Source: Mesostigma viride
Taxonomy: Eukaryota; Streptophyta; Mesostigmatophyceae; Mesostigmatales; Mesostigmataceae
Direction of reading: 5' to 3'
NCBI GenBank assembly: GCA_009746045.1
Contig: RPFO01000102.1
Coordinates: forward strand, 814,322 to 878,321
Length of the DNA stretch: 64,000 nt
The translations under genes were made by a program, and so were the position numbers. Below, piece after piece: positions 10,755-20,837 of the stretch. Within the stretch, counting starts at the first letter, position 1. The number at the start of each line of letters is the position of its first letter. A model generated the notes under the pieces. The model searched no databases, was not told where the DNA came from, and saw only the letters and a list, made by a program, of their open reading frames with translations.

Positions 10755-12866
10755 ATGGCCAGGTCTGACCTGCCTGCTGTTGACGTTAGGCCAGTGAACA
10801 CTGTGGGTGCTTCTGACCCTGCTGTCCCTGTGGGTCCTCCTGTACCAGGTCACTTACTCAAGTTTCAGGCTAGGCTCCTCAACGTGCCAGTCCCCTTGGC
10901 TCAGCCAGCTTGCTTGTTTATGATTGATTCTGGTGCTGGCAGTAATTATATTGCTGCATCCTTGGTGCAGGAGTTGAAGTTGCCTGTGTTGGCCCACCCC
11001 ACACCTGTCATGGTGCAGTATTCTGATGGCAGGAGAAGCTGCTCACCTGGCTATGTGCAGCTCATCTTCCAAGTTTGTTCATCCCAGACTTTGGAAGTGA
11101 CAGCAGATGTCATTCCCCTCACGGCAGCAGATGTGATTTTGGGGATCCCATGGTTGTCTGACACCAATCCTGCTATTTCTTGGCCTGACAGGGTGGTCCA
11201 GTTCAAGGATGGGACAGTGTGGGATGCTACCTGTGTGTTGCCAGGGGGGAGAAGAACAGCCACTGAGTGCTGTTCCACACAGACAGCTGTCAATGATGGC
11301 AAGGGAGGGGAAGCAGGTGCGAAAGGGGTGGATCAAGAGCCGACTTTGGAGGAGAAACGGGCTGCCCTACTGAAGCATGTGTGGTCTGCCAAGCATACTC
11401 TGTCTTATTTGGCCACCTATCCAGTGGAACACATCTTTTTCCTGCATTTGGTGCCTAATGAACCTGAGTCTGCTAGTGGTCATTCTGTCAATGCTGTCAG
11501 TTCTACTGTCACCACTGAGCAACAACAGCAGCATGATGCCTTGTTGGACAGGTATGGAGCCATCTTTGAGGACAAGATGCCCCAGTATCCTCCTGAGGGA
11601 CCCATCACACATGTCATCAAGTTGGTAGAGGGTGCTCGTCCTCCTTTTGTGCCTATGTACAGGATGGGCCCTGCAGAGATGGCAGAGCTGAAGACCATAC
11701 TTATTGGCCTGTTGGAGGCTGGTCTGATCCTCCCAGCTAACAGTCCTTTCAGTTCTGGGTGTTTGCTTGTACCCAAGCATGATGGGGGGTGGAGGTTGTG
11801 CATTGACCTGAGGGGACTGAACAAGGTGACTGTCAAGTCCAGGTACCCTCTGCCCAGAATTGATGAGTTGCTGGAGAGGACTGCAGGAGCTGCCTTCTTT
11901 ACCAAGTTTGACCTCAGGCATGCTTTCTGGCAGATCAGGGTGGCTACTGAGGACATCCCCAAGACGGCCTTTTCTACTCCATGGGGACAGTTCCAGTGGA
12001 CAGTAATGCCCATGGGTGCCTCTAACAGTCCTGCCACTATGCAGATGTTTGTCAATGCCATCTTTGGCCACCTGACTGGAAATGCCCTGCCCCAGATCTC
12101 ACCTGACCTTCGCAACCCCAGGTTCAAGGACATTGCCCACTTGTGTGACACTACCAGGGTGGTCTTCAGGACTTGTGTGGTCGTCTACCTGGACGACATT
12201 CTGGTACACTCTCGTACCTTCAGGGAGCATCTGGAGAACGTGGAGGAGGTCCTTAAGGTGATCCATCAGTATCATCTGTCGGTGAAGAGGTCCAAGGTGG
12301 AGTGGGGCCAAGAGGTGAAGTTTCTGGGCTACCAGCTGAGCGCTGCAGGTATGACTCCTGAGGCCAGCAAGGTCTCTGCTGTTTTGGAGTGGCCTGTGTT
12401 GAAGTCAGCTCATGATGTCAGATCCTTTCTGGGCCTGGTGGGCTGGTACCGACGGTTCATCCCTGACATGGCGGCCATCTCTGGTCCCCTGTTAGCCCTG
12501 CTCAAGAAGGATGTTCCCTTTGAGTGGACTGCAGCATGCCAGCAAGCTTTTGATGTGTTGAAGCAGAAGCTTACCACTGCTCCCTTGTTGGTGGGCCCCA
12601 ACCCAGACTTGCCATACCAGGTTAGGTCTGATGCCTCACAGGGTGCTATTGGTGCAGTACTAATGCAAGATCATGGTAAGGGCCCTCAACCAGTGGAATA
12701 CATGTCCAGGAGTATGACGTCTGCAGAACGTAACTACCCTGTTCATGAGCAGGAGCTGCTGGGATTGGTGGTGGCCTGTCACAAGTGGGAACACCTACTG
12801 AAGGGGGCTCAGTTTTCTGTGGCCAGCAGCGCCAGGATGGACAGGGCAACGAGTCTATTACCCTGA
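10755..12866 (+). CDS. Gypsy chromovirus protease-RT-RNase H (N-terminal part of pol)
   Basis: This 703-codon frame encodes a retropepsin with LFMIDSGAGSNYI (active Asp in DSGA) and ILGIPWL. The Ty3/Gypsy RT follows (WRLCIDLRGLNKVT, TKFDLRHAFWQIR, catalytic VVYLDDILVHS, FLGYQLSAAG). The start of RNase H comes next (VRSDASQGAIGAVL, MTSAERNYPVHEQELL). The frame stops at 12866 within RNase H, and the rest of the domain continues in another phase from about 12840. The ATG at 10755 begins the frame 26 bases after gag ends. Domain content and order are typical of chromoviruses. Confidence 0.92.
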   Translation: MARSDLPAVDVRPVNTVGASDPAVPVGPPVPGHLLKFQARLLNVPVPLAQPACLFMIDSGAGSNYIAASLVQELKLPVLAHPTPVMVQYSDGRRSCSPGYVQLIFQVCSSQTLEVTADVIPLTAADVILGIPWLSDTNPAISWPDRVVQFKDGTVWDATCVLPGGRRTATECCSTQTAVNDGKGGEAGAKGVDQEPTLEEKRAALLKHVWSAKHTLSYLATYPVEHIFFLHLVPNEPESASGHSVNAVSSTVTTEQQQQHDALLDRYGAIFEDKMPQYPPEGPITHVIKLVEGARPPFVPMYRMGPAEMAELKTILIGLLEAGLILPANSPFSSGCLLVPKHDGGWRLCIDLRGLNKVTVKSRYPLPRIDELLERTAGAAFFTKFDLRHAFWQIRVATEDIPKTAFSTPWGQFQWTVMPMGASNSPATMQMFVNAIFGHLTGNALPQISPDLRNPRFKDIAHLCDTTRVVFRTCVVVYLDDILVHSRTFREHLENVEEVLKVIHQYHLSVKRSKVEWGQEVKFLGYQLSAAGMTPEASKVSAVLEWPVLKSAHDVRSFLGLVGWYRRFIPDMAAISGPLLALLKKDVPFEWTAACQQAFDVLKQKLTTAPLLVGPNPDLPYQVRSDASQGAIGAVLMQDHGKGPQPVEYMSRSMTSAERNYPVHEQELLGLVVACHKWEHLLKGAQFSVASSARMDRATSLLP

Positions 12867-14764
12867 TGACTGACCACAGGCCCTTGGTACATGTGTTGGA
12901 ACAGACCCGGATGAGTAAGAGGATGGCTGGATGGATGGAGTTCCTGGGGGGGTTTGGACCTTTCTCTGTGAGGTACATTCCTGGTACGCAGAATGTGGTG
13001 CCTGACGCCCTGTCCAGGAGGAGGGATTTGATGGGAAGTTTTCATGAGGACTTGGACATCTGTGCTGCCCTGATTTCTGTGGTAGAGTGTGGAGCCTTGA
13101 CTAGAGCTCAGGCCAACAACCAGAAGGTTTCTCAACTGTTGACACCACCTGTAGGGAATAACGGTGGTCCCGTGATGCTCATCGACCAGGGCTCTGTCCC
13201 AGAGTTGACAGGCGTCCAGGAGGGTGTCCAGTCACTGTCTGACAGTCTTAGGAGAAGTCCTGAAGGTGTGGTGCCCACTCCCACAGTGCAGCCAGGTGAG
13301 GGAGACCCTGCTAGGCGCAGCAGAGGTAGGCCCAGGAAGTGGGTCATGGACCCTGTGTTGGTAGGCCGGTCCAAGGTGTTGGCCTCTCAGGTGATGGCAA
13401 GGTCAAAAGGGCCTATAGCTACTACTGTCTCATCCAAGCAGTTGGTGGCTAGCCCTGGGCAGGAAGAGGAGATGCAGATGCAGCCCCTGGGACCTGACAA
13501 GGACCTGGTGTTGCCTAATCCTTTAAATATTTCCCTGCTGGACGTCATCAAGGCCTTCACCAAGACGGAGGACATGGCTACTGCAGCTATCCAGAGGGGC
13601 AACTTTGGCAATAGACCTGTAGAATACTGGGAGGGCGTTCTGTATGTTCACACTCATGATGCAGAGCACACGGTGACTAGAAAAGTGTATGTGCCTGAGA
13701 TGGCCATTCCCACAGTGTTACATTGTTTCCATGACGATGTGACTGCGTGTCATCCTGGTTATGCTAAGCTACTTCATGAGGTGCAGCAGAGGTTTTGGTG
13801 GCCTGGCCTTTATCAGGATGTTAAGGCCTATGTGGATTCCTGTGACTCCTGCCAGAGAAATAAGGTCAGGAACCAAGCCACGCCCATCTTTCCCATGGCT
13901 ATGCCCATTCCCCTGCGCCCTTGGATCAGTGTGACTATGGATTTTATCTGTGGTCTTCCCATGTCAGATGGTGGCAATGACAGGATCCTTGTGGTCATGG
14001 ACAGGCTTTCCAGGATGTGCCATCTGATTCCTTGCAATACTCATCTCACCGCTGCACAGTGTGTGGATTTGTTTATGAAGGAGATCTACCGTCTGCACGG
14101 CATGCCTAGAGTGATCATCACTGATCAGGACCCCCTTTGGCTGTCAGGGTTTTGGAAGTCATTCTTTGACATCCTAGACACTAAGCTGGCATTCGGTGTG
14201 GCATACAGGTGTGCCAGTACTGGGGCGGTGGAGAGGATGAACAGAATTGTCAGGGAGTGTCAAAAGCACTATTGTACCCACGACAACAAGGACTGGGACA
14301 AGAAGCTACCTTTCATAGAGTTCGCAATCAACAACTCTCCTCTGGCTCCTCACCAGATGTCCCCCTTCGTGATCTGCAATGGCCAGTGTCCCTTGACACC
14401 ATTCGACTTGGAACTGCCTGACAGAGACGCTGAAGGCCCTTTCCAGCGACGTCTTGGTTCAGTCCAGCAGTTGTTGGCTTCCTTCCAGGAGGCTCACAGC
14501 ATTGTGGCTACCCAGCTGTTGAGGACACAGGACAAGTACCTGACTAACGCCTGGCAGCAAACGGTGGCCAGTCATTCCTTTGTAGCTCCTGGGGACTTGG
14601 TGTTGTTGGAAGCCAACAGAGTGCTGCCTGAGAAGGAGCAATGCAGGAAACTGCAACCACTCTGGTTGGGTCCTTACCCAGTGTTGGCACCTTCCACTAT
14701 GGTACAGTGGTCCAGGTCCAGGTGCCTTCTCACTGGAAGCTCAGGAATAATATTTTTCACCTAG
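12785..14764 (+). CDS. Gypsy chromovirus RNase H end and integrase
   Basis: In a phase shifted from the upstream pol frame, this ORF carries the rest of RNase H (SITLMTDHRPLVHVL and VVPDALSRRRD). A linker follows, then the integrase zinc-binding domain (LHCFHDDVTACHPG ... YVDSCDSCQ). The catalytic core shows its acidic residues in VTMDFICGLP, IITDQDPLW and GAVERMNR. The true join to the previous frame lies near 12840-12855. A second frameshift near 14685 moves the last integrase segment and the chromodomain into the next phase. Apart from these two shifts the domains look complete, which suggests recent decay or indel errors. Confidence 0.9.
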   Translation: MGTPTEGGSVFCGQQRQDGQGNESITLMTDHRPLVHVLEQTRMSKRMAGWMEFLGGFGPFSVRYIPGTQNVVPDALSRRRDLMGSFHEDLDICAALISVVECGALTRAQANNQKVSQLLTPPVGNNGGPVMLIDQGSVPELTGVQEGVQSLSDSLRRSPEGVVPTPTVQPGEGDPARRSRGRPRKWVMDPVLVGRSKVLASQVMARSKGPIATTVSSKQLVASPGQEEEMQMQPLGPDKDLVLPNPLNISLLDVIKAFTKTEDMATAAIQRGNFGNRPVEYWEGVLYVHTHDAEHTVTRKVYVPEMAIPTVLHCFHDDVTACHPGYAKLLHEVQQRFWWPGLYQDVKAYVDSCDSCQRNKVRNQATPIFPMAMPIPLRPWISVTMDFICGLPMSDGGNDRILVVMDRLSRMCHLIPCNTHLTAAQCVDLFMKEIYRLHGMPRVIITDQDPLWLSGFWKSFFDILDTKLAFGVAYRCASTGAVERMNRIVRECQKHYCTHDNKDWDKKLPFIEFAINNSPLAPHQMSPFVICNGQCPLTPFDLELPDRDAEGPFQRRLGSVQQLLASFQEAHSIVATQLLRTQDKYLTNAWQQTVASHSFVAPGDLVLLEANRVLPEKEQCRKLQPLWLGPYPVLAPSTMVQWSRSRCLLTGSSGIIFFT

Positions 14765-15099
14765 CCCAGCTGAAGCTGTACAGGCGCAACACCTTACCAG
14801 GCAGATTGTCTGCCCCTTTGCCTTATGAATTGGATTCTGAGGGGGAGAAGATCTATGAAGTGGAGCGGTTGTTGGCTCACAGGGTGAAGGGGAAAGGTCG
14901 TACTAAACAGTTGCAGTTTAAGGTACACTGGAAGGGAGAGCTAGAGGTGACTGCTACGTGGCTGTGGTTGTCTGATCTCACCAACAGTCACTCTGCTGTA
15001 CTAGATTATTGTCAGCGTCATGGATCACCTTGCCTGAGTGGTATGTCATGGGCTCTGAGCGGTGTGCTCCCCTTCATAGCTCCCAGTGAGCACTGCTAA
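14641..15099 (+). CDS. Gypsy integrase C-terminus with chromodomain
   Basis: After the frameshift near 14685 the integrase tail reads HWKLRNNIFHLAQLKLYRR, the usual end of the Gypsy integrase. A chromodomain follows: YEVERLLAHRV, then LQFKVHWKGELEVTATWLW. In chromoviruses this domain directs integration to particular chromatin. The frame stops at 15099. Confidence 0.85.
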   Translation: MQETATTLVGSLPSVGTFHYGTVVQVQVPSHWKLRNNIFHLAQLKLYRRNTLPGRLSAPLPYELDSEGEKIYEVERLLAHRVKGKGRTKQLQFKVHWKGELEVTATWLWLSDLTNSHSAVLDYCQRHGSPCLSGMSWALSGVLPFIAPSEHC

Positions 15100-16380
15100 C
15101 CTCTTTTTGGTGCTGTGTCTGTGGTTGCCAGCCATGGCCGACTCCCATCCTGAGGGGACACCCAGGCCACCTGCCAACCCAAGAGGACGTGAGGGCTACG
15201 TATGTCTTTCAGCACGACTACGCTGGCCCCAGAGCCACAGGCTTCGATCCAGGAAGACGCTGGGTTCGTGGAAGCCCATTTTCTCAACCTGTTCCAGCGT
15301 ATGGTACATGATCAGCAACGGCACGAGCAGCGTCACGGGGCCTTGATATCAGGTTGATTAATGTGGAGGGTTGGTTACTCAGATGGCAGAACACTTGAGG
15401 GCTGGGCACATTCCAACTGTGGGTTCTGCTGTGCCTGCAGTCTGAGGCTCCAGTAGCTCAGGAGGCTATCCCCACCATGGTGGCCTCAGTCCCTCCTCTA
15501 CGGAGGCTCCTCCACCCCCTAAGGTGGTGGTACACTTGCCCAGGTCTGTTGTCCCAACAAAACAGGTGGAGCAGTTCTTGGACCACCGTAATGTGCTCCT
15601 GGACAGTGCGAGTGGTGTAAATCCTTGTACACAGCCATGCAGGCGACCAGACAGTGGTGGAGGAGGGTGAACTAGTACCTGAGGGTATGGTAGAGTTGGC
15701 CCTGGACTGTCTGCCCCCCAGTCTTGTGAGATTGGTCACCCATGGTGGCTTACATTATGCACACCGTCTTTGCAGTGTACCCGTGGCCTTCGTTTGACAT
15801 GAGGCCGGTGGAGGGCCAGGACTTGATGGAGGCTCTGCCCAGTGACCTGAGACTCGCCTTTGCAGAGCTCAAGCCAGTTGGATATTCCCAGACCTACACT
15901 GAGCTACTTGAGCAGCTGTCAAGCAGGGAGAGTTTGACATGACTCCGTCGTCCAGCTGCTCTGTGATGTCTGTTTTCCACACAAGGACAGCACGGTCTTT
16001 GTGGGGCTGCAGTTACCAAAGTTCCCTAACGAGCTGAGGGCCAGGCTCACGCCCTTGAGGGTGCTGGTACCCATCTTGGGGCCAGGTGGGGGCCTATCAA
16101 GGCCTTTCTACAGCTGTGGTGGGCCTATAGCAGCTGGCTATGTCGCCATAAGACTGCCAGTGGCTGGGTCTTCGACCCCCTCCGACAGGCTGTGGTTACT
16201 CTGTCCTACCCTGCCCAGTGCAGTAGGTTTTCAGCTGAGTTGGGCAAGGCTGCTGAGACCTGCTTGGCTATTCAGGTCAGCAGGAACTGGCCAGATCTGG
16301 TGTCCATGGTGGAGCATTTCCCAGTGTTTGGAACGAGGGGGAAGGATATGAAGAAGGGGGATTGGTTCACTCTGTGAAGG
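15100..16380 (+). pseudogene. Degenerate extra 3' ORF region of the Gypsy element
   Basis: Between the chromodomain and the 3' LTR lie about 1.3 kb of broken coding-like sequence. One small frame (start ATG at about 15201) contains EDAGFVEAHFLNLFQRMV and HDQQRHEQRHG, then stops. Further fragments appear in changing phases, such as FDMRPVEGQDLMEALPSDL (around 15800) and LGKAAETCLAIQVSRNWPDL (around 16230). No family is recognised. It could be a decayed third ORF or displaced gag sequence. 16381-16755 is the untranslated stretch before the LTR. Confidence 0.4.
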
Positions 16381-16755
16381 GTTCCAGGATGGTTGGAGAT
16401 GGGCTGTGGAGTGAGGTGGGGATCCAGAATGGAGGAGGCCAGTTCTGATGTCCAGTCCAGATTTCCAGCAATGACAGTTCTGAGTTCATGGTAGTCTTGC
16501 AGTTGTATTATCCAGGCATGGTTGCCTGTGTGTTAGTCACTTGATGACATTTCATCTGTGGGTGAATTTGTCTTATTCAGGGTTGACATGATCAGATGAT
16601 ACTGAGATAGGAGGCCCTTTGGGGATGTAAAAACCCACTTGCTTGTCCCAAGAGGTGGTGGACTTCCTGTTTATTGTTGTGTTGTTTTGTGGAGGTTGTT
16701 GTTTTATTCTTCTTGGCTTCTAGGAACTGGGAGTTCCTGTCTTGAGGGGGAGATA

Positions 16756-17448
16756 TGTAACAACCAAATGTTACATCCAAAGTTTTCCTACTGTTGATCT
16801 TATTATGAGTTCTTTAGGACAATTATTTGAGAAGTTAGGAGGCTTCGACGTCTGAGATATTGGGCCTGCTGAGATCTGTCGAATTATTGTTCTACCCTCA
16901 TTGGTCGTGGCCTGATCCACGTAGGGTACTTTGCATGGTTTTGTTCAGTCAGTCATAGATTCTCTTTAATACCGTTGTACCTGGTGGATTGGTTCCAGGT
17001 CATGGAGATTTCGTATGTGCTGGCTTTGTGTTGTGTGAGGATTCGGAGCTAAGATCTTATCTTGAGTGATCCTCACTTTTGATTGGTCCTTCCGGGTTAG
17101 GGTTGAGGATCTGCGTGCACGATGACTTTTATCCTGTTTGTGGCGGCTGTGCACGTGTGCGTGTAAGAAAGCTAAAGCTATGGTGTAATTCAAGGGTTTC
17201 CTTGTTTCATCAATCAAACAACCCTCGCTAAAAGTCAACTATAACTTCAACAGATAGTCGACTTGGATATAACTTGTCTGTTGTGTCTAACAAGGGTGGG
17301 GACTCATTCCCTTAACTGTTGAAGATCCATCTTCATTGCTTCTCTGGACGTGAAGTTGTCTGTCGCGACTCCAACCCAGGTATAAAGATCTTTTCACATC
17401 AATGTTGAAACTGAGGCTGTTGCAAACACAACATTTTTAGTCGTTACA
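16756..17448 (+). repeat. Candidate 3' LTR of the Gypsy chromovirus
   Basis: The segment begins TGTAAC and ends GTTACA, giving TG...CA ends with 6-bp inverted termini. A purine-rich tract, TTGAGGGGGAGATA (16742-16755), lies directly before it and serves as a polypurine tract. Its length is 693 bp. The matching 5' LTR was not found upstream of gag. Confidence 0.65.
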
Positions 17449-18680
17449 CCTCCCCTGCCCTCAGCATGGCCAGCCTTGCCAGCGTGGGCATAGCAACACC
17501 ATCGCTAGGCATACACGCACCAAGAGAGCATACACTATGCTCAGCCCAAGGTTACCATGTAAATTTATGCCAAGAACTCAGCAAGTATACGTGTAAAAAC
17601 CTTAGAAAGAATGCCCAAGCAATAGAGGCAACTGCAGCCTGCAAACTTGGCAGCAAATCATACATGCTGTCTGCCAAGCATTCACATCCTATCCAGCTTG
17701 CCTTGCTGCACACATAGCAGGGAAGTCTTAATGGTTATAGCTCAAGGAAAGCAATGGAAACACCTATCTAATGCAATGCCACTCAATGCAGTATGGCCAG
17801 CAAAAGAATCACTCTCACCTTCCTTTCCAATATGGCAATTTGCTCAGAAGCTGATGCCAGCTTGTTAGCCTCTAGGCACATGCCGGATGTCGTTACTAAA
17901 ACAGGCGTGTCAGATCCGGCACATACATAACAAAGCGTCTGAGCAAGCTCATGTCCAAAGGATGATGGAAAACCTTAAACATGCCAGCCACAAACTACAC
18001 GAAATTGTACGAAATTGCTAGGAATCTGACGATGCAACCGAAAGAAATGGAGCGCTTCCTGCAGGGAAACTGCCCGAAAAAAGGGCGAAAGGCCGACGTT
18101 AATGCACCTGCCTGCGTGGAAATGTTTCATGCATAAACTGGCACGCAAGCTCGAACAATAAAAGACATCATCCATTGATCAGGCGAACAAGGAAGGTGCG
18201 CCTTCCGTGAATACGTCGAAGGCGACATGCGCAGGCCTGCGTAGGTTCTTACCTTGAATGCCGGAAATGTAAAAGAAACCGGGAAGCTTCGGCACAAACT
18301 CGACAACACCATTCGTTTAGCCTCATAGTCGCTCTTTAGAGCCTACGTTGCCTCACAATCGCTGCCGTAAACCTGCATTAAATTTCATGATCCGCAAGAG
18401 AAATTATATCCTGGACCCCCGCGCCCGTAGCCGTTCGAGAAATTAGCGATATTGCAAACCGTAAACTTTCCGCCATGAAATGTGGTCATCGACTAATCTT
18501 CTGCGAAATTCATGCATTTTTTCTAGCTTTTTAGATGCCATATCGATTAATATTGCCTGAAGGCAAGCCGCCATGGCCACCTCCGCGAGGGTTGAGCGGT
18601 CCGGGCACACATTATACACCGTACGGACGGTACCGCGAATTTTTTGGCGCAGAAAATATTCGGCGCGCCACGTCCCCTTA
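17449..18680 (-). pseudogene. Unrecognised locus, copy B (uninterrupted paralogue of 7480-9190)
   Basis: This is the diverged counterpart of copy A and begins directly after the Gypsy LTR. It keeps the conserved blocks in the same order: GGAAACTGCCC, TGCGCAGGCCTG, a splice-donor-like site on minus near 18251, AGCGATATTGCAAACC, GCCGCCATGGCCACC, a half-palindromic GCGAATTTTTTGGCGC, and GTCCCCTTAA at the right end. At the position where copy A holds the fold-back element, copy B reads CCCCGCGCCCG with no insertion. A minus-strand frame (18312-18127, ATG at 18312) could be a small exon. The product is unknown. Confidence 0.35.
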
Positions 18681-18682
18681 AT

Positions 18683-20123
18683 TATCAACATCACTCCGTT
18701 GGGAGTAAATGTAGCACATATCCCTGAGGAGAGTGCCGCCGAGCCAGCCCCGGCTGGCCTGGCCGGCGATGCTCCTCCGTCCCATCACCACCTGGGCGGA
18801 CATGCTTAAGCAACACACCACCTCCACCACCCGCCGCCGTCGGCAGCCCAGCTCCAGCGGCAGACGCTTGACCTCCGCGAGGAGGCCGAGCTCGCCAGGC
18901 GCAGCCTCAACGTCATTGTCAAGAACTTCGACATGGTGGAAGGTGAGAATTCCGAGAAGCTTGCGCGTGCGTTTGAGAGAGAAATCCTTGGTCGCATGGG
19001 CCTTCATGGTGAGATCGACCTGGTCGCCCACCGCCTTCCCCGCGCGCGGGGTAAGGCAGGGGCGCCCCCGCTCCTTCTCACCTTTAAGACCCCGGCGGAC
19101 AAGATTTCTTTTCTCCGACGCCGCAAGCGGCTCGAGAAGACTCTCTTCACCATTGACGACGACTTGACCCCGGCGCAGCAACAACGGCGACGGGAGCTAT
19201 GGCCGACCTACCTCCAGCTCCGGCAGACTAAGGCGGGGCAGCCGGTGTACTGGAAGGGGGCGGCCATCTACGTCGGTCACAAGCCCTGGCATGCGACCCC
19301 CGCGGCCCCGCCAGCGACTCCAGACGCCCCAGCTTAGGGGAATACAGCAGTAGTAGTGTAGAATAGATAGACCGTGGCCATGTACATGTACGCCTCCTGT
19401 AGAGAGGCACTATACCAGCTGAGCCACGAGCATTATTGTACATGTGTGCCTATGATGTGCCACACTCCAGAGTCCAGATGATGCCTAGTTTCATTTAGTT
19501 ATGCTGTGCCCATGCAGAGAGCTGCTCTCTGCTGAGATGCCACGCTCTAGTTTTTGTATAGCCATGATGATCTTCCTCCCCCGTGCCAGGATCCCCCCCT
19601 TAGGCGGGTTGAACCTGAGACAGCATGGTGGTGCAGGTGCCCTGGTGCACAGGTCTAGAGCAAGTGTCGTTTACATTCCCACCCTTGCATGAAGTAGCTT
19701 AGCATTAATTAATTAATTAATTAATAGACACGTGACTGCGTCACGTGAGCATAAGTCCTCAGTGGGAGGGGAACATGGGATGGAATGGATGGTATAAGCT
19801 ACCTAGGTCCTAGTTACAGGGGTGTGGGCACCGCGGCCCGAATCGCTATGAATGCCATACTTGGTCACACGCGGAGCCCCCACAGGCTTGGGGGTGGTCT
19901 CCTTCATCACTACTTGCCATCTATCCTTGCGCACCATCTGCCTCTGGACATATTACAGACAAACCAGGAGGCTGCCCGGGGGTGAGCCCGTCACGTCTAG
20001 TGTAGCACATGTCCATGCCGAGTCTATCACGAAAAGTCCACGGGTGGCTTAGCATGTATTTTAGGCCATATGCCCTTCTCTGGGCTATGTGCTACAGATA
20101 CTCCCAACGGAGTGATGTTGATA
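18683..20123. mobile_element. Terminal-inverted-repeat transposon, about 1.44 kb
   Basis: The first 25 bases (18683-18707) are the exact reverse complement of 20099-20123. Similarity continues inward to about 42 bases through a shared TGTAGCACATA block. The ends read TA/TCAACATC and GATGTTGA/TA, which would fit TA target duplication as in Tc1/mariner-like elements, but no longer duplication is seen. There is no transposase. Inside lie an L1-ORF1-like fragment (plus strand) and about 750 bp without coding signal (19338-20098), which includes a TTAA repeat at 19705-19726. Confidence 0.75.
18826..19337 (+). pseudogene. L1-ORF1-like (RNA-binding) fragment
   Basis: The frame opens after a stop near 18806. 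It starts with a short coiled-coil stretch (AAQLQRQTLDLREEAELA), followed by RRSLNVIVKNFD. Then come EREILGRMGLHGEIDLVAHR, PPLLLTFKTPADKISFLRR and IDDDLTPAQQQRRRELWP. This order matches the RRM-like and C-terminal domains of L1-type ORF1 proteins, where DLSP-type and RR-W motifs recur. The frame ends with TAG at 19335-19337. The N-terminus is missing and no RT follows. Its position inside a TIR element suggests capture or nesting. Confidence 0.6.
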
Positions 20124-20216
20124 ACAGGAGGAAAAAATGGTTTCGACTTAGGACTTAGGTTTTTTGCAAAACTTAGCCCTGACCGGGAGAAGACAAGTCT
20201 GCGGCCTGCGGGGGCT

Positions 20217-20824
20217 GAGATTAAATAAGAGGTACCTTGAAATTAAATAAGAGGCGTGCCTCTATCAAGGAGACAACCAGCGCAGGCCAGAAATCGGCGT
20301 GCCTCTATGAATATATAGTTTTGGAGGCGAGTTTCTGTTGGCGTTAAGTCGTAGTATTGTACGATTGATAGATTGGTAGTGCACTGGTGGTACTGCACGA
20401 CGGTTTTGGACGGAGTTCCCGGAATCCCGGTCTGGCAAGCGGATTTTGCATCTCACGGGTACATCTCACAGGTACACGACGCGGCACGAAAATGGCTCGC
20501 AGAAAAGCTAGGAACCTAGGCGACTACCTATTTGGCGCCGCGTCGGTCGTGACGTTGTTTACTCCGTTGGATCTGCATCTACGGCGTTCGTGGGTTGTTT
20601 CGAACCCCGGTCGATGAGATTTAACGGAGAAGTCGGGTAAAAAAATGATCCCTTTTTGACAATCACGAGAAAATGTAAAAGTCGAAAGGAATTAAACGGC
20701 TTGTCATGTTGTCGATTTGCCGTCCAATACTACAAGTTAACGCCAATCGAAACTCGCGTCCAAAAATATATTTGGATAGAGGCATGTCTCTTATTTAATT
20801 TCATGGTACCTCTTAATTAATCTC
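20217..20824. mobile_element. MITE-like inverted-repeat element (about 608 bp)
   Basis: The left end (GAGATTAAATAAGAGGTACC) and the reverse complement of the right end (GAGATTAATTAAGAGGTACC) match. Similarity runs inward about 110 bases through GCCTCTATCC, TTTTGGA and GGCGTTAA. The left arm is longer because it carries a micro-insertion with its own target duplication (see 20266-20295). There is no protein. It lies immediately before the RT fragment's YIDD box, as if it had inserted into that element. Confidence 0.7.
20266..20295 (-). mobile_element. 30-bp retroposon micro-insertion
   Basis: The sequence from CAAGGAGACAACC to GCCAGAAATC equals the reverse-complemented last 30 bases of the Penelope-like element (3' end at 21921). 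The 13-base sequence GGCGTGCCTCTAT flanks it on both sides (20253-20265 and 20296-20308), as a target duplication. The opposite MITE arm lacks this insert. Confidence 0.8.
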
Positions 20825-20837
20825 GGGCCCCGCCGCG

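Noticed and set aside
19389-19431. tRNA-like sequence on minus with a box-A-like TGGCTCAGCTGG and a 5-bp anticodon-type stem
   Set aside because: The loop lacks U33, there is no box B or T arm at the correct distance, and no acceptor stem forms. At best it is a decayed SINE head.
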